Positions 16,272 through 24,164 of a DNA stretch of 64,000 bases are shown here, piece by piece. The DNA is from Chitinophagaceae bacterium. GTDB lineage: Bacteria > Bacteroidota > Bacteroidia > Chitinophagales > Chitinophagaceae. Every line of letters begins with the position of its first letter. Position 1 is the stretch's first letter. Made by a program: the position numbers and the translations under genes. Location: assembly GCA_019638625.1 (NCBI GenBank), contig JAHBTK010000006.1, positions 364,219 to 428,218 of the forward strand. Reading direction: 5' to 3'. The notes under the pieces were generated by a model, which saw only the letters and a list, made by a program, of their open reading frames with translations, had not been told where the DNA came from and did not search any database.

Positions 16272-17426
16272 ATGACTTATGCAACAACATATCATATCGG
16301 GTACGATACGCATACCCAAAGAGCCAAAGCAAAGACGGTTGCACCGCCAGTTGAACGAATTTACCAACTGGATGAATCGCCCAAAGGACGCAGGCGAAAT
16401 ACAAAAGGACAAACGGCAGTCTGTACCGATAACCATGTTGCCAATGGTTTTCTAAGGACTTCATTTCTTCCGAAACTGAACGAAACGGAAACGGTACAGG
16501 CTTGCAGGAAATCTGCAAAAACGGAGAGGGATTTTTATAAGTCCCTTTCCCGACTTGCCGGGCATTACTGCATAGAGCCTATGCCAACGCAGTCCTATGG
16601 CTATCCGTACAATATCGCATTGGCATTGTGGGACACGCAGGAACAGTTGAGCAAAAAAGTGAGGGATTGGGAAGAAATCAAACTCTTACAGGATAGCAGG
16701 AAAACGTATTTGACGAGCGAGGAACGATACAATACAGGTTCTACACTGTTCTATATCCCTGTAGTTCCTTTGTACCGGATGCTCAGAGACCCCAAAAGAA
16801 AACATACCGCACAGCTTTTATTATCGGTCTGTACCTACCTCTATCATGTAGTGGATATACCGTATTACAGGCAGGAAAATAGTTTCCTGTACTGGCAGTA
16901 TGAAATGCTGAAGGAATGGGTAGTTAGCGATGAATATACAGACGAAATGAGTAGCTACCTAAGCGAATTGGAACAGGCTGAATGGATTGGCGACCGCATG
17001 GAACAGAAGATTTTCCACCGTGCCAACCTGACCTTTTTTAAAGAGCGTCTGACCCGATTTAAAAGCACAGATGCGTTAGACCTCGATTGTCTGACACTTG
17101 CCCAGGAAGCGTTTGAACTATACCAACAATACCCTAATGAAAACGTATTTCGCAATGCCCGACCCAATGGCGAAGCCGAAGAAGACGACATGGAATATGT
17201 TGTCACAATGGACAAGTATGTTTCCTTTTGTGCCGATGGCAAAGGCTGGCTGAATGAAAATTTGGAGCAATGCGTAAATACGGATTTACAGGAATACGGG
17301 CAAATGGAAGAACCTGTTATTCTCAAATGCTTTGATGGAAGCGATATAACAGGAAATAACCTTGATTTTGAGAACCGCCTGTTTACCCTCATGGAAGAAC
17401 TGGCATACCTACTTAGCAACATTTAA
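16272..17426 (+). CDS. PRTRC system protein F
   Basis: A 384-residue protein in the position and size range of PRTRC protein F. The first 60 residues are basic. The core includes FYIPVVPLYRMLRDPKRK and an acidic C-terminal half (AEEDDMEYVV). There is no signal peptide and no catalytic motif that I recognise. The downstream protein B gene follows 11 bp later. The family name is given mainly from context, so confidence is moderate. Confidence 0.75.
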   Translation: MTYATTYHIGYDTHTQRAKAKTVAPPVERIYQLDESPKGRRRNTKGQTAVCTDNHVANGFLRTSFLPKLNETETVQACRKSAKTERDFYKSLSRLAGHYCIEPMPTQSYGYPYNIALALWDTQEQLSKKVRDWEEIKLLQDSRKTYLTSEERYNTGSTLFYIPVVPLYRMLRDPKRKHTAQLLLSVCTYLYHVVDIPYYRQENSFLYWQYEMLKEWVVSDEYTDEMSSYLSELEQAEWIGDRMEQKIFHRANLTFFKERLTRFKSTDALDLDCLTLAQEAFELYQQYPNENVFRNARPNGEAEEDDMEYVVTMDKYVSFCADGKGWLNENLEQCVNTDLQEYGQMEEPVILKCFDGSDITGNNLDFENRLFTLMEELAYLLSNI

Positions 17427-17437
17427 AGACGGAAATC

Positions 17438-18148
17438 ATGAACGATATAACAGCAAACTTCGGAACACTTTACCACCCCAAATCCGCTTTGGTATTCTAT
17501 CAAACGAAGGGAACGAATACAGACACCTATGTAGAATACTTCGACATGGATAGTAACGGTACACCGATCAATGCGCATCCATTGACAATAAGAGAAGCCA
17601 ACCAATTGGCAAAAGCATTGAAGACGGCAAAGGAAGAAAAAGAACCCTGCCTGAAAATTGACGGCATTTTAGGTAACCACATTTTGCATCTTGACCCGCA
17701 AAAAGGCATGGCTATATGGTTTACCAAAGCCACGCAAAGGGAATTGCACTTTACGGAAAAGTTGGGGATTCCCAAAGGAACAGCCAATGTACCGCCCATG
17801 TTGTGGGTGGCAGGAAGGAACAGCCTTTGCGTTTTTGCATTGGGCAATAACCGCAGACCCACCGCACGTACAACGCTCTATAATGCCCCATTTTTTAATG
17901 TGTACGAAGATGGAAACGTATGTATGGGAACGGTAGATGTGCGTATTAAGAACACCTCATCACTGGAGGAGTTTATCACTGCATGGGAAGGCTATTTCTT
18001 TAATTCCTATTTCAGCCATCTGATGCAGGACTACAATCCGGTTAACGGCAATTGCGTAAGCCTTTGGGAGCATCTTATCGCAACTGGAGACGTATTCCCG
18101 AAGGACGTACTAAAAAAGAGTAACATCACCTTAAATGATTTTTTATAA
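17438..18148 (+). CDS. PRTRC system protein B
   Basis: A 236-residue PRTRC protein B. It has the conserved N-terminus FGTLYHPKSALVFYQ and the segment PPMLWVAGRNSLCVFALG typical of this family. It overlaps the start of the ThiF gene by 1 bp (ATAATG), which indicates coupled translation. The molecular function is unknown. Confidence 0.85.
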   Translation: MNDITANFGTLYHPKSALVFYQTKGTNTDTYVEYFDMDSNGTPINAHPLTIREANQLAKALKTAKEEKEPCLKIDGILGNHILHLDPQKGMAIWFTKATQRELHFTEKLGIPKGTANVPPMLWVAGRNSLCVFALGNNRRPTARTTLYNAPFFNVYEDGNVCMGTVDVRIKNTSSLEEFITAWEGYFFNSYFSHLMQDYNPVNGNCVSLWEHLIATGDVFPKDVLKKSNITLNDFL

Positions 18149-18954
18149 TGAATACAGATAAAATAAAAGTCCATTTTACGGACAGTGATTTAATAAATGC
18201 CACTAATCCCGTAACAATAAACCTTGTCGGTGCAGGTGGTACAGGCTCCAAAGTTCTTACAGCCTTGTTGGAAATGAACCATAGCCTTACATCTTTGGGA
18301 CACGCAGGTTTACACGTTCGTTTATGGGATGACGATATTGTAACAGATGCCAATTTGGGGCGACAGCGTTTTGCAGCATGTGAAACAGGGTTGTACAAAT
18401 CCGTAACCCTGATCAATCGGGCAAACCGTTGCGAGGGTACAAACTGGAAAGCCGAAAACCGAAAATTTGAAAGGGATAATTTGGGCAGAATGCCCGAACA
18501 TGCAGGAGCAAGTATTTTCATTACCTGCGTGGATAGTGTAAAGACAAGATTTGAAATAGCCGATATATTGAAAAGGCTCAACAGCGGTCGCTATTACACG
18601 AACCGCCCAAGCTACTGGCTCGACTTTGGGAACAGCCAGTACACCGGACAAGTTATACTATCTACAATAGGAAATATCCGACAACCAAACTCACAGAAAT
18701 ATGAAACGGTAGCGAACCTTCCCTTTGTTACCGAAGAATTTGGCGACTTGCTGAAGCGAGCCGAACAGCAAGACGACACACCAAGCTGTTCATTAGCGGA
18801 AGCATTGGAAAAGCAGGATTTGTACATAAACGGCTCACTTGCGCAAATGGGCTGTTCGCTGTTATGGAACCTTTTTCGCAAAGGGCTTATCCAATACAGG
18901 GGCTTTTTCCACAATATTGGAGAGTTCCGTACTCAACCCATTCCGATAACCTGA
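18148..18954 (+). CDS. PRTRC ThiF-family (E1-like) protein
   Basis: A 268-residue ThiF/MoeB/E1-like protein. The nucleotide-binding loop is LVGAGGTGSK near residues 27-36, and the adenylation-site motif DANLGRQRF follows near residues 68-76. Family members adenylate the C-terminus of a small protein, so protein C nearby is a possible substrate; this is inference. No clear cysteine crossover loop is seen. The usual ParB and actin-like PRTRC members are absent from the window. A strong terminator follows. Confidence 0.88.
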   Translation: MNTDKIKVHFTDSDLINATNPVTINLVGAGGTGSKVLTALLEMNHSLTSLGHAGLHVRLWDDDIVTDANLGRQRFAACETGLYKSVTLINRANRCEGTNWKAENRKFERDNLGRMPEHAGASIFITCVDSVKTRFEIADILKRLNSGRYYTNRPSYWLDFGNSQYTGQVILSTIGNIRQPNSQKYETVANLPFVTEEFGDLLKRAEQQDDTPSCSLAEALEKQDLYINGSLAQMGCSLLWNLFRKGLIQYRGFFHNIGEFRTQPIPIT

Positions 18955-18981
18955 CCTGAACCCCGATAGTTATCGGGGCGG

Positions 18982-19023
18982 GCAAAAAGACACCCCCTTC
19001 CGCTGATCGGGGCAGTCTTTTTG
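18982..19023 (+). terminator. terminator of the PRTRC operon
   Basis: GCAAAAAGAC pairs with GTCTTTTTGC, with an inner CCCC/GGGG stem, 28 bp after the ThiF stop. A second short hairpin (CCCCGAT/ATCGGGG, 18961-18978) lies just before it. The T-run on the plus strand supports termination. Confidence 0.75.
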
Positions 19024-19217
19024 CTTGGAAGCGGTGCAACCCCTTGGTAAAATGCGCCTGCATCACCATCTCATTTCTGCATTTTACAAACAGGTTGCGG
19101 AGCCATTCGTGGGATATTCATTATCCCCTTGTTATTTTGGCGAACTTCTTTTCTTTCCGCATCAGCGGCCAAAGAAAAGAAGCAAAAGAACGCCGCTTTT
19201 ATTGCCGACTGACAAGA

Positions 19218-19253
19218 CTACTTTCTTTCATGAGGTGGCGAAAAAGAAAGTAG
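19218..19253. repeat. perfect 11-bp inverted repeat before the receiver gene's end
   Basis: CTACTTTCTTT (19218-19228) pairs exactly with AAAGAAAGTAG (19243-19253). It lies in the 308-bp gap 18955-19262, which holds no convincing gene, just beyond the stop of the leftward receiver gene. It could end that transcript, though there is no long T-run. Confidence 0.5.
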
Positions 19254-19262
19254 CAAAGAAAC

Positions 19263-19712
19263 CTAAGATTGTGATCGAGGTTTAAAATAGTCCTTTACCA
19301 CTTGGCATATACCAGCACTGAAATAACGTCCCCCACCGCAGATGACCCGGATGGCCTTTGTCAGTTCCAGGGGATCTGCTCCTTTAAGGATATATCCGTC
19401 GGCTCCATTCTGAAGCATTTGCACCACATCCTTTTCATCGTCGTTTATGCTGAACGCCAAAAATTTCAGAGGTGGATATTTTGCCCGTAGTGTTTTGACC
19501 GTCTCAAAGCCGTTCATAATCGGCATATTGACATCAACGATACACAGATCGGGAAGCATTTCACAGGCTTCTATTTTCATCATTGCCGCCTCGCCGTTTT
19601 CGGCTTCAAACACGGTTTCAAAACCTTTTTCTTCGAGAAACTGGCAGATACCCTCCCGAAGTAGATCGTGGTCATCTATGATGGCTATTTTTATTATTTT
19701 TTGTTCACTCAT
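19263..19712 (-). CDS. stand-alone response-regulator receiver (NarL/FixJ type)
   Basis: A 149-residue receiver domain starting MSEQKIIKIAIIDDHD. The acidic pocket (DD near 12-13), the phospho-acceptor Asp in CIVDVNMP and the conserved Lys in YILKGAD are all present. The linker segment GGGRYFSAGICQVV normally leads to a LuxR-type DNA-binding domain, but here the protein stops a few residues later. It therefore has no DNA-binding output and must act on a partner, or is a truncated regulator. No histidine kinase lies in the window. It overlaps the upstream small gene by 8 bp. Confidence 0.85.
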   Translation of the reverse strand: MSEQKIIKIAIIDDHDLLREGICQFLEEKGFETVFEAENGEAAMMKIEACEMLPDLCIVDVNMPIMNGFETVKTLRAKYPPLKFLAFSINDDEKDVVQMLQNGADGYILKGADPLELTKAIRVICGGGRYFSAGICQVVKDYFKPRSQS

Positions 19713-19959
19713 TACTTCCATTTTTATTTGAGTTAAAACGTCCCTTGTTAGCAGGGACATTGGGCATTTTGGTTGTGCGTATATCCCTCACGTTATGAGA
19801 AATTAACCAGTCGTAAAATCGCCCGACATCATCGGGGGTAAACCGTATCAATTCGCCATTTTTAAGGGAGATGATAAAAAGGTCGATACTGACCGTAAAA
19901 GCTGATAGCTCAGCGGCGGGAATGTTGAAGGCGGGATAGGTTTCGTTGCCAGTGTCCAT
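19705..19959 (-). CDS. 84-residue protein upstream of the receiver
   Basis: A small protein starting MDTGNETYPAFNIPAAELSA. The middle part (LFIISLKNGELIRFTPDDV) looks like a small beta domain, followed by FYDWLISHNVRDIR. No known family is recognised. Its end overlaps the start of the receiver gene, so the two form an operon. A long hairpin region lies in its leader. Confidence 0.65.
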   Translation of the reverse strand: MDTGNETYPAFNIPAAELSAFTVSIDLFIISLKNGELIRFTPDDVGRFYDWLISHNVRDIRTTKMPNVPANKGRFNSNKNGSNE

Positions 19960-20023
19960 ATTTCTGTTTTTTTGGTTTAGTGGAGCACTGTACAAAAAAA
20001 AGAGCGCAGGCAACCACACTTAC

Positions 20024-20135
20024 CGATACTGGGGCACTGGTATGCCTGTCTCCGAATAAGCGAGCGCCCACGCCATAGCATGAGCGTTCTTACTTATTGT
20101 CTCGGAGATATAAAAATTACCAGTTTTCAGTATCG
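20024..20135 (-). ncRNA. candidate structured leader RNA or sRNA
   Basis: Nested complementary segments fold about 110 nt into one long hairpin. In plus coordinates, 20024-20031 pairs with 20128-20135 (CGATACTG/CAGTATCG), 20037-20042 with 20118-20123, 20049-20055 with 20102-20108, 20055-20060 with 20093-20098, and 20066-20073 with 20078-20085 around a 4-nt loop. The last helix has two mismatches on the plus strand that become G-U pairs in minus-strand RNA, pointing to leftward transcription. It lies 65 bp before the ATG of the small protein at 19959. A T-run follows at about 19993-20002 in plus coordinates. It could be a leader switch or a small RNA. The rest of the 390-bp gap shows no gene. 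Confidence 0.5.
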
Positions 20136-20291
20136 AGACTTAAAGCAAAAACACTTTAAGAATTTCAATATATTTTCGCAAAGATACCAAAGTCCTCTTT
20201 ATTATAAAAATGACGTATCATTGGAAGCATAATTTTGATCCAATGCCTGAAAATGTAAGCCATTGAGATGTTTTTTTTGGCACAAAAGAAA

Positions 20292-20310
20292 AGCCCCGAA
20301 AATCGGGGCT
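20292..20310 (-). terminator. terminator after the DHFR-like gene
   Basis: AGCCCCGA and TCGGGGCT form a perfect 8-bp stem with a 3-nt loop. On the minus strand it is followed by TTTTCTTTTG. It lies 41 bp after the reductase stop. Confidence 0.85.
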
Positions 20311-20350
20311 AAGATTGGTCATTTGTAATGGCCTGTTATTGGCTTGTTGT

Positions 20351-20893
20351 TTATTGAGGCTTGTAAGTAAGTTCTACCACTCCCGATCTAAAAACATTGG
20401 TACTGATTAGTTTCAGTCCTATACGGCTTTTCAAATCTTCAAACAAAGGTTTCCCGCTTCCCAAAACTACCGGATGTACCGATATTTTATAGATGTCAAT
20501 AAGTCCCCAATTTATAAATGTCTTTATAAGGTTTGCGCCCCCGTACAGCCAAATATCTTTACCGCCTTGCTGTTTAATTTCTGCTACTTTATCGGCGGTA
20601 TCTAAAGTGATGAAGGTCGCTTTTTCATCCGCCCTGGGCTGATGTGAAAAGACGAACTTGTTTTTTGAATGTATGCCCTTCCACATCATTTTTTCCGCCG
20701 GGCTTGTATTTTCATCCGGCTGATAATTGCCCCACGCATCATAACTCACCCTGCCATAAAAAATCGTGTCGATGCTTTCTATAAAAGCATCAAAGTTCAT
20801 ATCATCATCCATAATGCACCAGTCAATTTCTCCGTTTGCCCCTTCGATAAAACCATCCAAGCTAACTGCTAAATTTAAAATCACCTTTTTCAT
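20351..20893 (-). CDS. dihydrofolate reductase-family (RibD C-terminal-like) protein
   Basis: A 180-residue member of the RibD C-terminal/DHFR-like family. The N-terminus MKKVILNLAVSLDGFIEG matches the family's NADPH-side strand, FYGRVSYDAWGNY follows, and DIWLYGGANLIKTFINWGLI is the family's nucleotide-binding loop. Members reduce pterin- or flavin-like substrates, but many lack a known substrate. It is not part of the transfer machinery and is probably cargo. The AraC gene lies just upstream on the same strand (gap 65 bp), so the two may be linked. Confidence 0.88.
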   Translation of the reverse strand: MKKVILNLAVSLDGFIEGANGEIDWCIMDDDMNFDAFIESIDTIFYGRVSYDAWGNYQPDENTSPAEKMMWKGIHSKNKFVFSHQPRADEKATFITLDTADKVAEIKQQGGKDIWLYGGANLIKTFINWGLIDIYKISVHPVVLGSGKPLFEDLKSRIGLKLISTNVFRSGVVELTYKPQ

Positions 20894-20958
20894 ATCAATC
20901 CATTTTTAGCAAAATTAGGAATTGGTCTATGTTCAGACTTTGGAAAAAAGCGACAAAA

Positions 20959-21693
20959 TTAAAGTTGGGACGGAGCAACGCCTGTGTTTCTTTTTATTTC
21001 ATTGGCAAGGTGCGAATGGTCATAAAAACCACACTTAAAAGCAATATCCAATAAACTCCGCGCTTTGTCGGAATTTTTAATTAAGGACAAAGCATTTTGA
21101 AAACGTACAATATTTGAGTACTCTTTTGGCGTAACGCCTATATGTGTTTTGAAATTTCGCTCTAACCACCTTGCTGTAACGAAGTTTCTTTTGGCTATTT
21201 GTGCTATACTCAACTGACCGTTTGATTTATGAATATCCTCAATAACAGATTTCAATAATCCATTTTGGGTTTGTAGCCTGTCGGTAAAGAAAATGTTGAG
21301 ATAATCGGTTGGATTTTTAATAAGTTTTTCAATGCTAAATGAATTTGATTTTTCAAATTCAACGGTCTTGCCAGTCAGCTCATTTTGTGCGACAAAGCTG
21401 TAAAAATTTGAAAAAGTCGCTGGTTTCAGGCATACCCCCAACAAGTGGGTATCGGCTTCAATGAAACTGTCTTTGAAGGAAGTCATCATTCCCACGGCAT
21501 ACGTTTTACCGAAGTCCATACGAACCGCTCCATTGTCAGTAATGCAAGCATTTCCTAAATTGACAACCAGTCCCGGACACCCGTCCGGGAAATTCCGTTG
21601 CCATTGGTTATCGGTATCATCACCTTTTAATTCCCAAAAGGAATGGATGTATGGCTCCAATGTTATACAAGGTTTTAATTCTCTATATTTCAC
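20959..21693 (-). CDS. AraC-family regulator (DUF6597-like N-terminus)
   Basis: A 244-residue AraC-type regulator. The N-terminal half (MKYRELKPCITLEPYIHSFW) matches the sensory domain often annotated DUF6597. The C-terminal half has the two helix-turn-helix motifs (QLSIAQIAKRNFVTARWLER and LLDIAFKCGFYDHSHLANEI). It probably controls the adjacent reductase gene or itself. The ligand is unknown. Confidence 0.9.
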   Translation of the reverse strand: MKYRELKPCITLEPYIHSFWELKGDDTDNQWQRNFPDGCPGLVVNLGNACITDNGAVRMDFGKTYAVGMMTSFKDSFIEADTHLLGVCLKPATFSNFYSFVAQNELTGKTVEFEKSNSFSIEKLIKNPTDYLNIFFTDRLQTQNGLLKSVIEDIHKSNGQLSIAQIAKRNFVTARWLERNFKTHIGVTPKEYSNIVRFQNALSLIKNSDKARSLLDIAFKCGFYDHSHLANEIKRNTGVAPSQL

Positions 21694-21735
21694 TATCCTG
21701 TGGTATCGTTTAGTTTTTGAAGCAAATTGGAATGC

Positions 21736-22014
21736 TCATCGCGGGTTTTGTATTTCTATATTTTGGGATGCCTTTTCTTTTGCCTTTTTCTGTCTCGAAT
21801 AGCTCCATAAGAATAGTACTCCAAAAATTATCAACGCATAGGCTATCCATTTGCCAACCCGTTCAATAAACTTAATGGCAACCGACTTTTCATAAGATGA
21901 AAAGCCCTCAGCTCCGGTCGGACTGCGCCGGTAAAATTTCCTCCGATTAATCCAGTATCGCAAACCTAACCCTAACACCAGCGCTATGATACCCAACACC
22001 AATGACGCAATCAT
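21736..22014 (-). CDS. small membrane protein at the end of the tra region
   Basis: A 92-residue protein with two predicted membrane segments (MIASLVLGIIALVLGLGLRY at the N-terminus and WIAYALIIFGVLFLWSY near 60-76) and a basic tail. I do not recognise the family. Its place beyond traQ in the leftward tra unit suggests a minor role in transfer, but a hairpin between it and traQ may separate them. Confidence 0.6.
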   Translation of the reverse strand: MIASLVLGIIALVLGLGLRYWINRRKFYRRSPTGAEGFSSYEKSVAIKFIERVGKWIAYALIIFGVLFLWSYSRQKKAKEKASQNIEIQNPR

Positions 22015-22149
22015 ATTCTAAATCTTTAAAATTTCTACGTATAAATTTAAGAAAATTAATTGCGATTTTCTGTTCCAAATGTATTCCATTACAAAACATT
22101 CCGTTGAGTTCGGTTACTCCGAACAAGCGCAAGACAAAATCCTGCAAAC

Positions 22150-22190
22150 AACAATAGTCCCCGATCATAAATACTTCGGGAACTATTGTT
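22150..22190 (-). terminator. hairpin after traQ
   Basis: AACAATAGTCCCCGA (22150-22164) pairs with TCGGGAACTATTGTT (22176-22190) with one mismatch. It lies 22 bp beyond the traQ stop and probably ends the tra transcript. There is no long T-run, so efficiency is uncertain. Confidence 0.6.
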
Positions 22191-22211
22191 CAATTTTTAG
22201 GCCCCTAAATT

Positions 22212-22646
22212 TTAGTCGCTACTATTGAATTGAAAGCTCACTTGCTTTTCATTACCGAAATTATCCGAAATCCAGATATCAAAGGATTGTGATACCGTGG
22301 AAGCCGAAGTATAATACAGCCTGAACTGTGTTTGCGGTAGTGCGTATAGATCATTGGGCAGGTATGGAGTTTCATTATAGTACCGTAAGGCTCCTATACC
22401 ATCGTACTGAAAGTAACGGATGTAATACTGTGCGTCACTGAAGTTGCCCGCACGTTGTATGGTAATTCTTATCTCAACGGTCTGTCCGCTTTCTACATCT
22501 GCCGGTACTGGCATTACCGTTACTTCAAAGGGATAGTTTTGTTGTATATCCAGTTCATTCTTATCGCAGGATGATAATGCTATACTACTTGCTATGACCA
22601 TAACAAGCATCCATAAAAATTTGCTTTTATTCAATAATCTTTTCAT
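22212..22646 (-). CDS. traQ: conjugative transposon protein TraQ (DUF3872)
   Basis: A 144-residue lipoprotein (signal peptide ending IALSSCDKN) of the DUF3872/TraQ family. The mature domain (YPFEVTVMPVPADVESGQ, then QFRLYYTS and SQSFDIWISDNFGNEK) looks like a small immunoglobulin-like fold. TraQ is the last conserved gene of CTnDOT-type tra operons. Its exact role is not known. It starts 12 bp after traO. Confidence 0.88.
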   Translation of the reverse strand: MKRLLNKSKFLWMLVMVIASSIALSSCDKNELDIQQNYPFEVTVMPVPADVESGQTVEIRITIQRAGNFSDAQYYIRYFQYDGIGALRYYNETPYLPNDLYALPQTQFRLYYTSASTVSQSFDIWISDNFGNEKQVSFQFNSSD

Positions 22647-22658
22647 TGTTGTTCTTTT

Positions 22659-23216
22659 TTAAAAATTAAACCTTAGCCCTATTCCTGCCGACGGGCGGAA
22701 CTGTTTTAAATCCGTTCCCCATACTACTTTGGTACGCCCTTGCAGGAGCAATACAAAACGGTCGGACAGGTATGTTTCCAAAGACAAACGTCCCCCGGCT
22801 CCGTAAACGAAATTGTCGTTATCCAGGATGGTTGCCCCGTCGTACAGCGTTGCCTTACTTCGATTAACGGTTTCATAACCTGCAACAGCGGTTAAGCCTG
22901 CGTTCAGGGTGATGCTCTTTCTTGCATTGCCCAACACCTGAAGACTGTAACCCATTTCGCCCGTATAGGCTTCCAATGGGATCTGCAAATCCCTGTAATC
23001 TGCAAACTGGTGGGTGTACTCCGCCGCCCATATCCAGTAATTGCCGTTCTTTCCGTTAACCGTCAAGGTTAAATTCAGGTAGTAGTTTTTGTCCGCGTCT
23101 TTGGACAATAAGCCTGCATTTACTTCCAGCCCCTTTTGTTTGGGGAGCATACGCTGTGCCTGCACTGTCGTAATGCTTATCATGGTAAGCATTACGACAA
23201 AAATGTATTTTCTCAT
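22659..23216 (-). CDS. traO: conjugal transfer protein TraO
   Basis: A 185-residue protein with a signal peptide (ending TVQAQR) and an outer-membrane beta-barrel pattern: repeated amphipathic strands ending in the aromatic C-terminal residue (SAGIGLRFNF). This fits TraO of CTnDOT-type elements, thought to be an outer-membrane part of the mating channel. It lies 17 bp after traN. Confidence 0.9.
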   Translation of the reverse strand: MRKYIFVVMLTMISITTVQAQRMLPKQKGLEVNAGLLSKDADKNYYLNLTLTVNGKNGNYWIWAAEYTHQFADYRDLQIPLEAYTGEMGYSLQVLGNARKSITLNAGLTAVAGYETVNRSKATLYDGATILDNDNFVYGAGGRLSLETYLSDRFVLLLQGRTKVVWGTDLKQFRPSAGIGLRFNF

Positions 23217-23233
23217 TATTCTTATTTTGGGGA

Positions 23234-24136
23234 TTAATTGATTTTTAAGTGCATATCCCTTATGGGCCTCGCATGTACCAGGTCGGCGTTTTCCACTTGC
23301 AACACCTGCTGCCGTCCGCCATTCTTTTCAAAAATTTCGATAATCAATACCTTGTCATCGGTCATGGTAAACTGGTCGAGCAGGAAAACGTTTTGCTCAA
23401 CCGTGTTACCCCCAATTTCACCCAGTGGTTTGTACATACGCAACGGGGTCAGTGGCTTTTCCTGCACTACGGTACGTTTTGCCACTTTCTTATCCACCAC
23501 CTTAAAATTTACGAAGTCAATCTGAAAAGTCACATTGCTTTTGTTGCGCAACTCCGTATGGAAATAAAACTTACCGTTTTGAATATAGATGCCCTTTAAT
23601 AAAAACTGGATGCCGTAGCTTTTTGCGCCGATATGCTTTACAATCCTTTTGTTCCTTTTGTAAATGGTTTCCATAAGCAACCCCGCCAGTGATGGTAAAT
23701 TATTGCCTAATTCCTCAAACAGTACATCGTTGCCGTTTTCTCTGTCCGAAGCCTTTTGCATCGTCAGCAGATCATAATTGAGGGTTGCAGGAGAGGCACT
23801 GTAAAAGACGTTGAAGTTATAGAAACGCCCGTCATCGGTAATCACCGAAAAATTGGTTTCTTCGTCAAAGTCCCTAACGGCAGCCTTTACACGCAGTACG
23901 TTTTTTGCATCCTCTGCCTCGCCACTAATCAGGTATTCACTGCCTAAATCAACGTAACGGATTGCTGCGGGGAATATTAAATGGGAAGTCTTGTTATAAG
24001 TTACCTGCATCTGATAAGGTTCAATCTTACCCAAATCCAGTTTAGTTGTCTTGGATGCGATTTGCTGTGCTTGGATGTTTGTATTAAAGGCTATAAAACA
24101 AAACATTGCCATGAGGCTTTTAAATATTGCTTTCAT
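23234..24136 (-). CDS. traN: conjugative transposon protein TraN (DUF4138)
   Basis: A 300-residue exported protein (signal peptide ending NIQAQQ) of the TraN/DUF4138 family, which resembles VirB9-type channel components. Conserved-looking features are the N-terminal domain starting LGKIEPYQMQVTYNKTSHLI and the C-terminal QVLQVENADLVHARPIRDMH. It probably forms the periplasmic/outer-membrane ring with TraM and TraO. It lies 28 bp after traM. Confidence 0.9.
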   Translation of the reverse strand: MKAIFKSLMAMFCFIAFNTNIQAQQIASKTTKLDLGKIEPYQMQVTYNKTSHLIFPAAIRYVDLGSEYLISGEAEDAKNVLRVKAAVRDFDEETNFSVITDDGRFYNFNVFYSASPATLNYDLLTMQKASDRENGNDVLFEELGNNLPSLAGLLMETIYKRNKRIVKHIGAKSYGIQFLLKGIYIQNGKFYFHTELRNKSNVTFQIDFVNFKVVDKKVAKRTVVQEKPLTPLRMYKPLGEIGGNTVEQNVFLLDQFTMTDDKVLIIEIFEKNGGRQQVLQVENADLVHARPIRDMHLKIN

Positions 24137-24164
24137 TTTTCTTTCTGATTTTTAACGTTCAACA

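Noticed and set aside
19025..19285. 86-residue frame between the PRTRC operon and the receiver gene
   Set aside because: It spans inverted repeats and a terminator-like region and has biased lysine/leucine composition.
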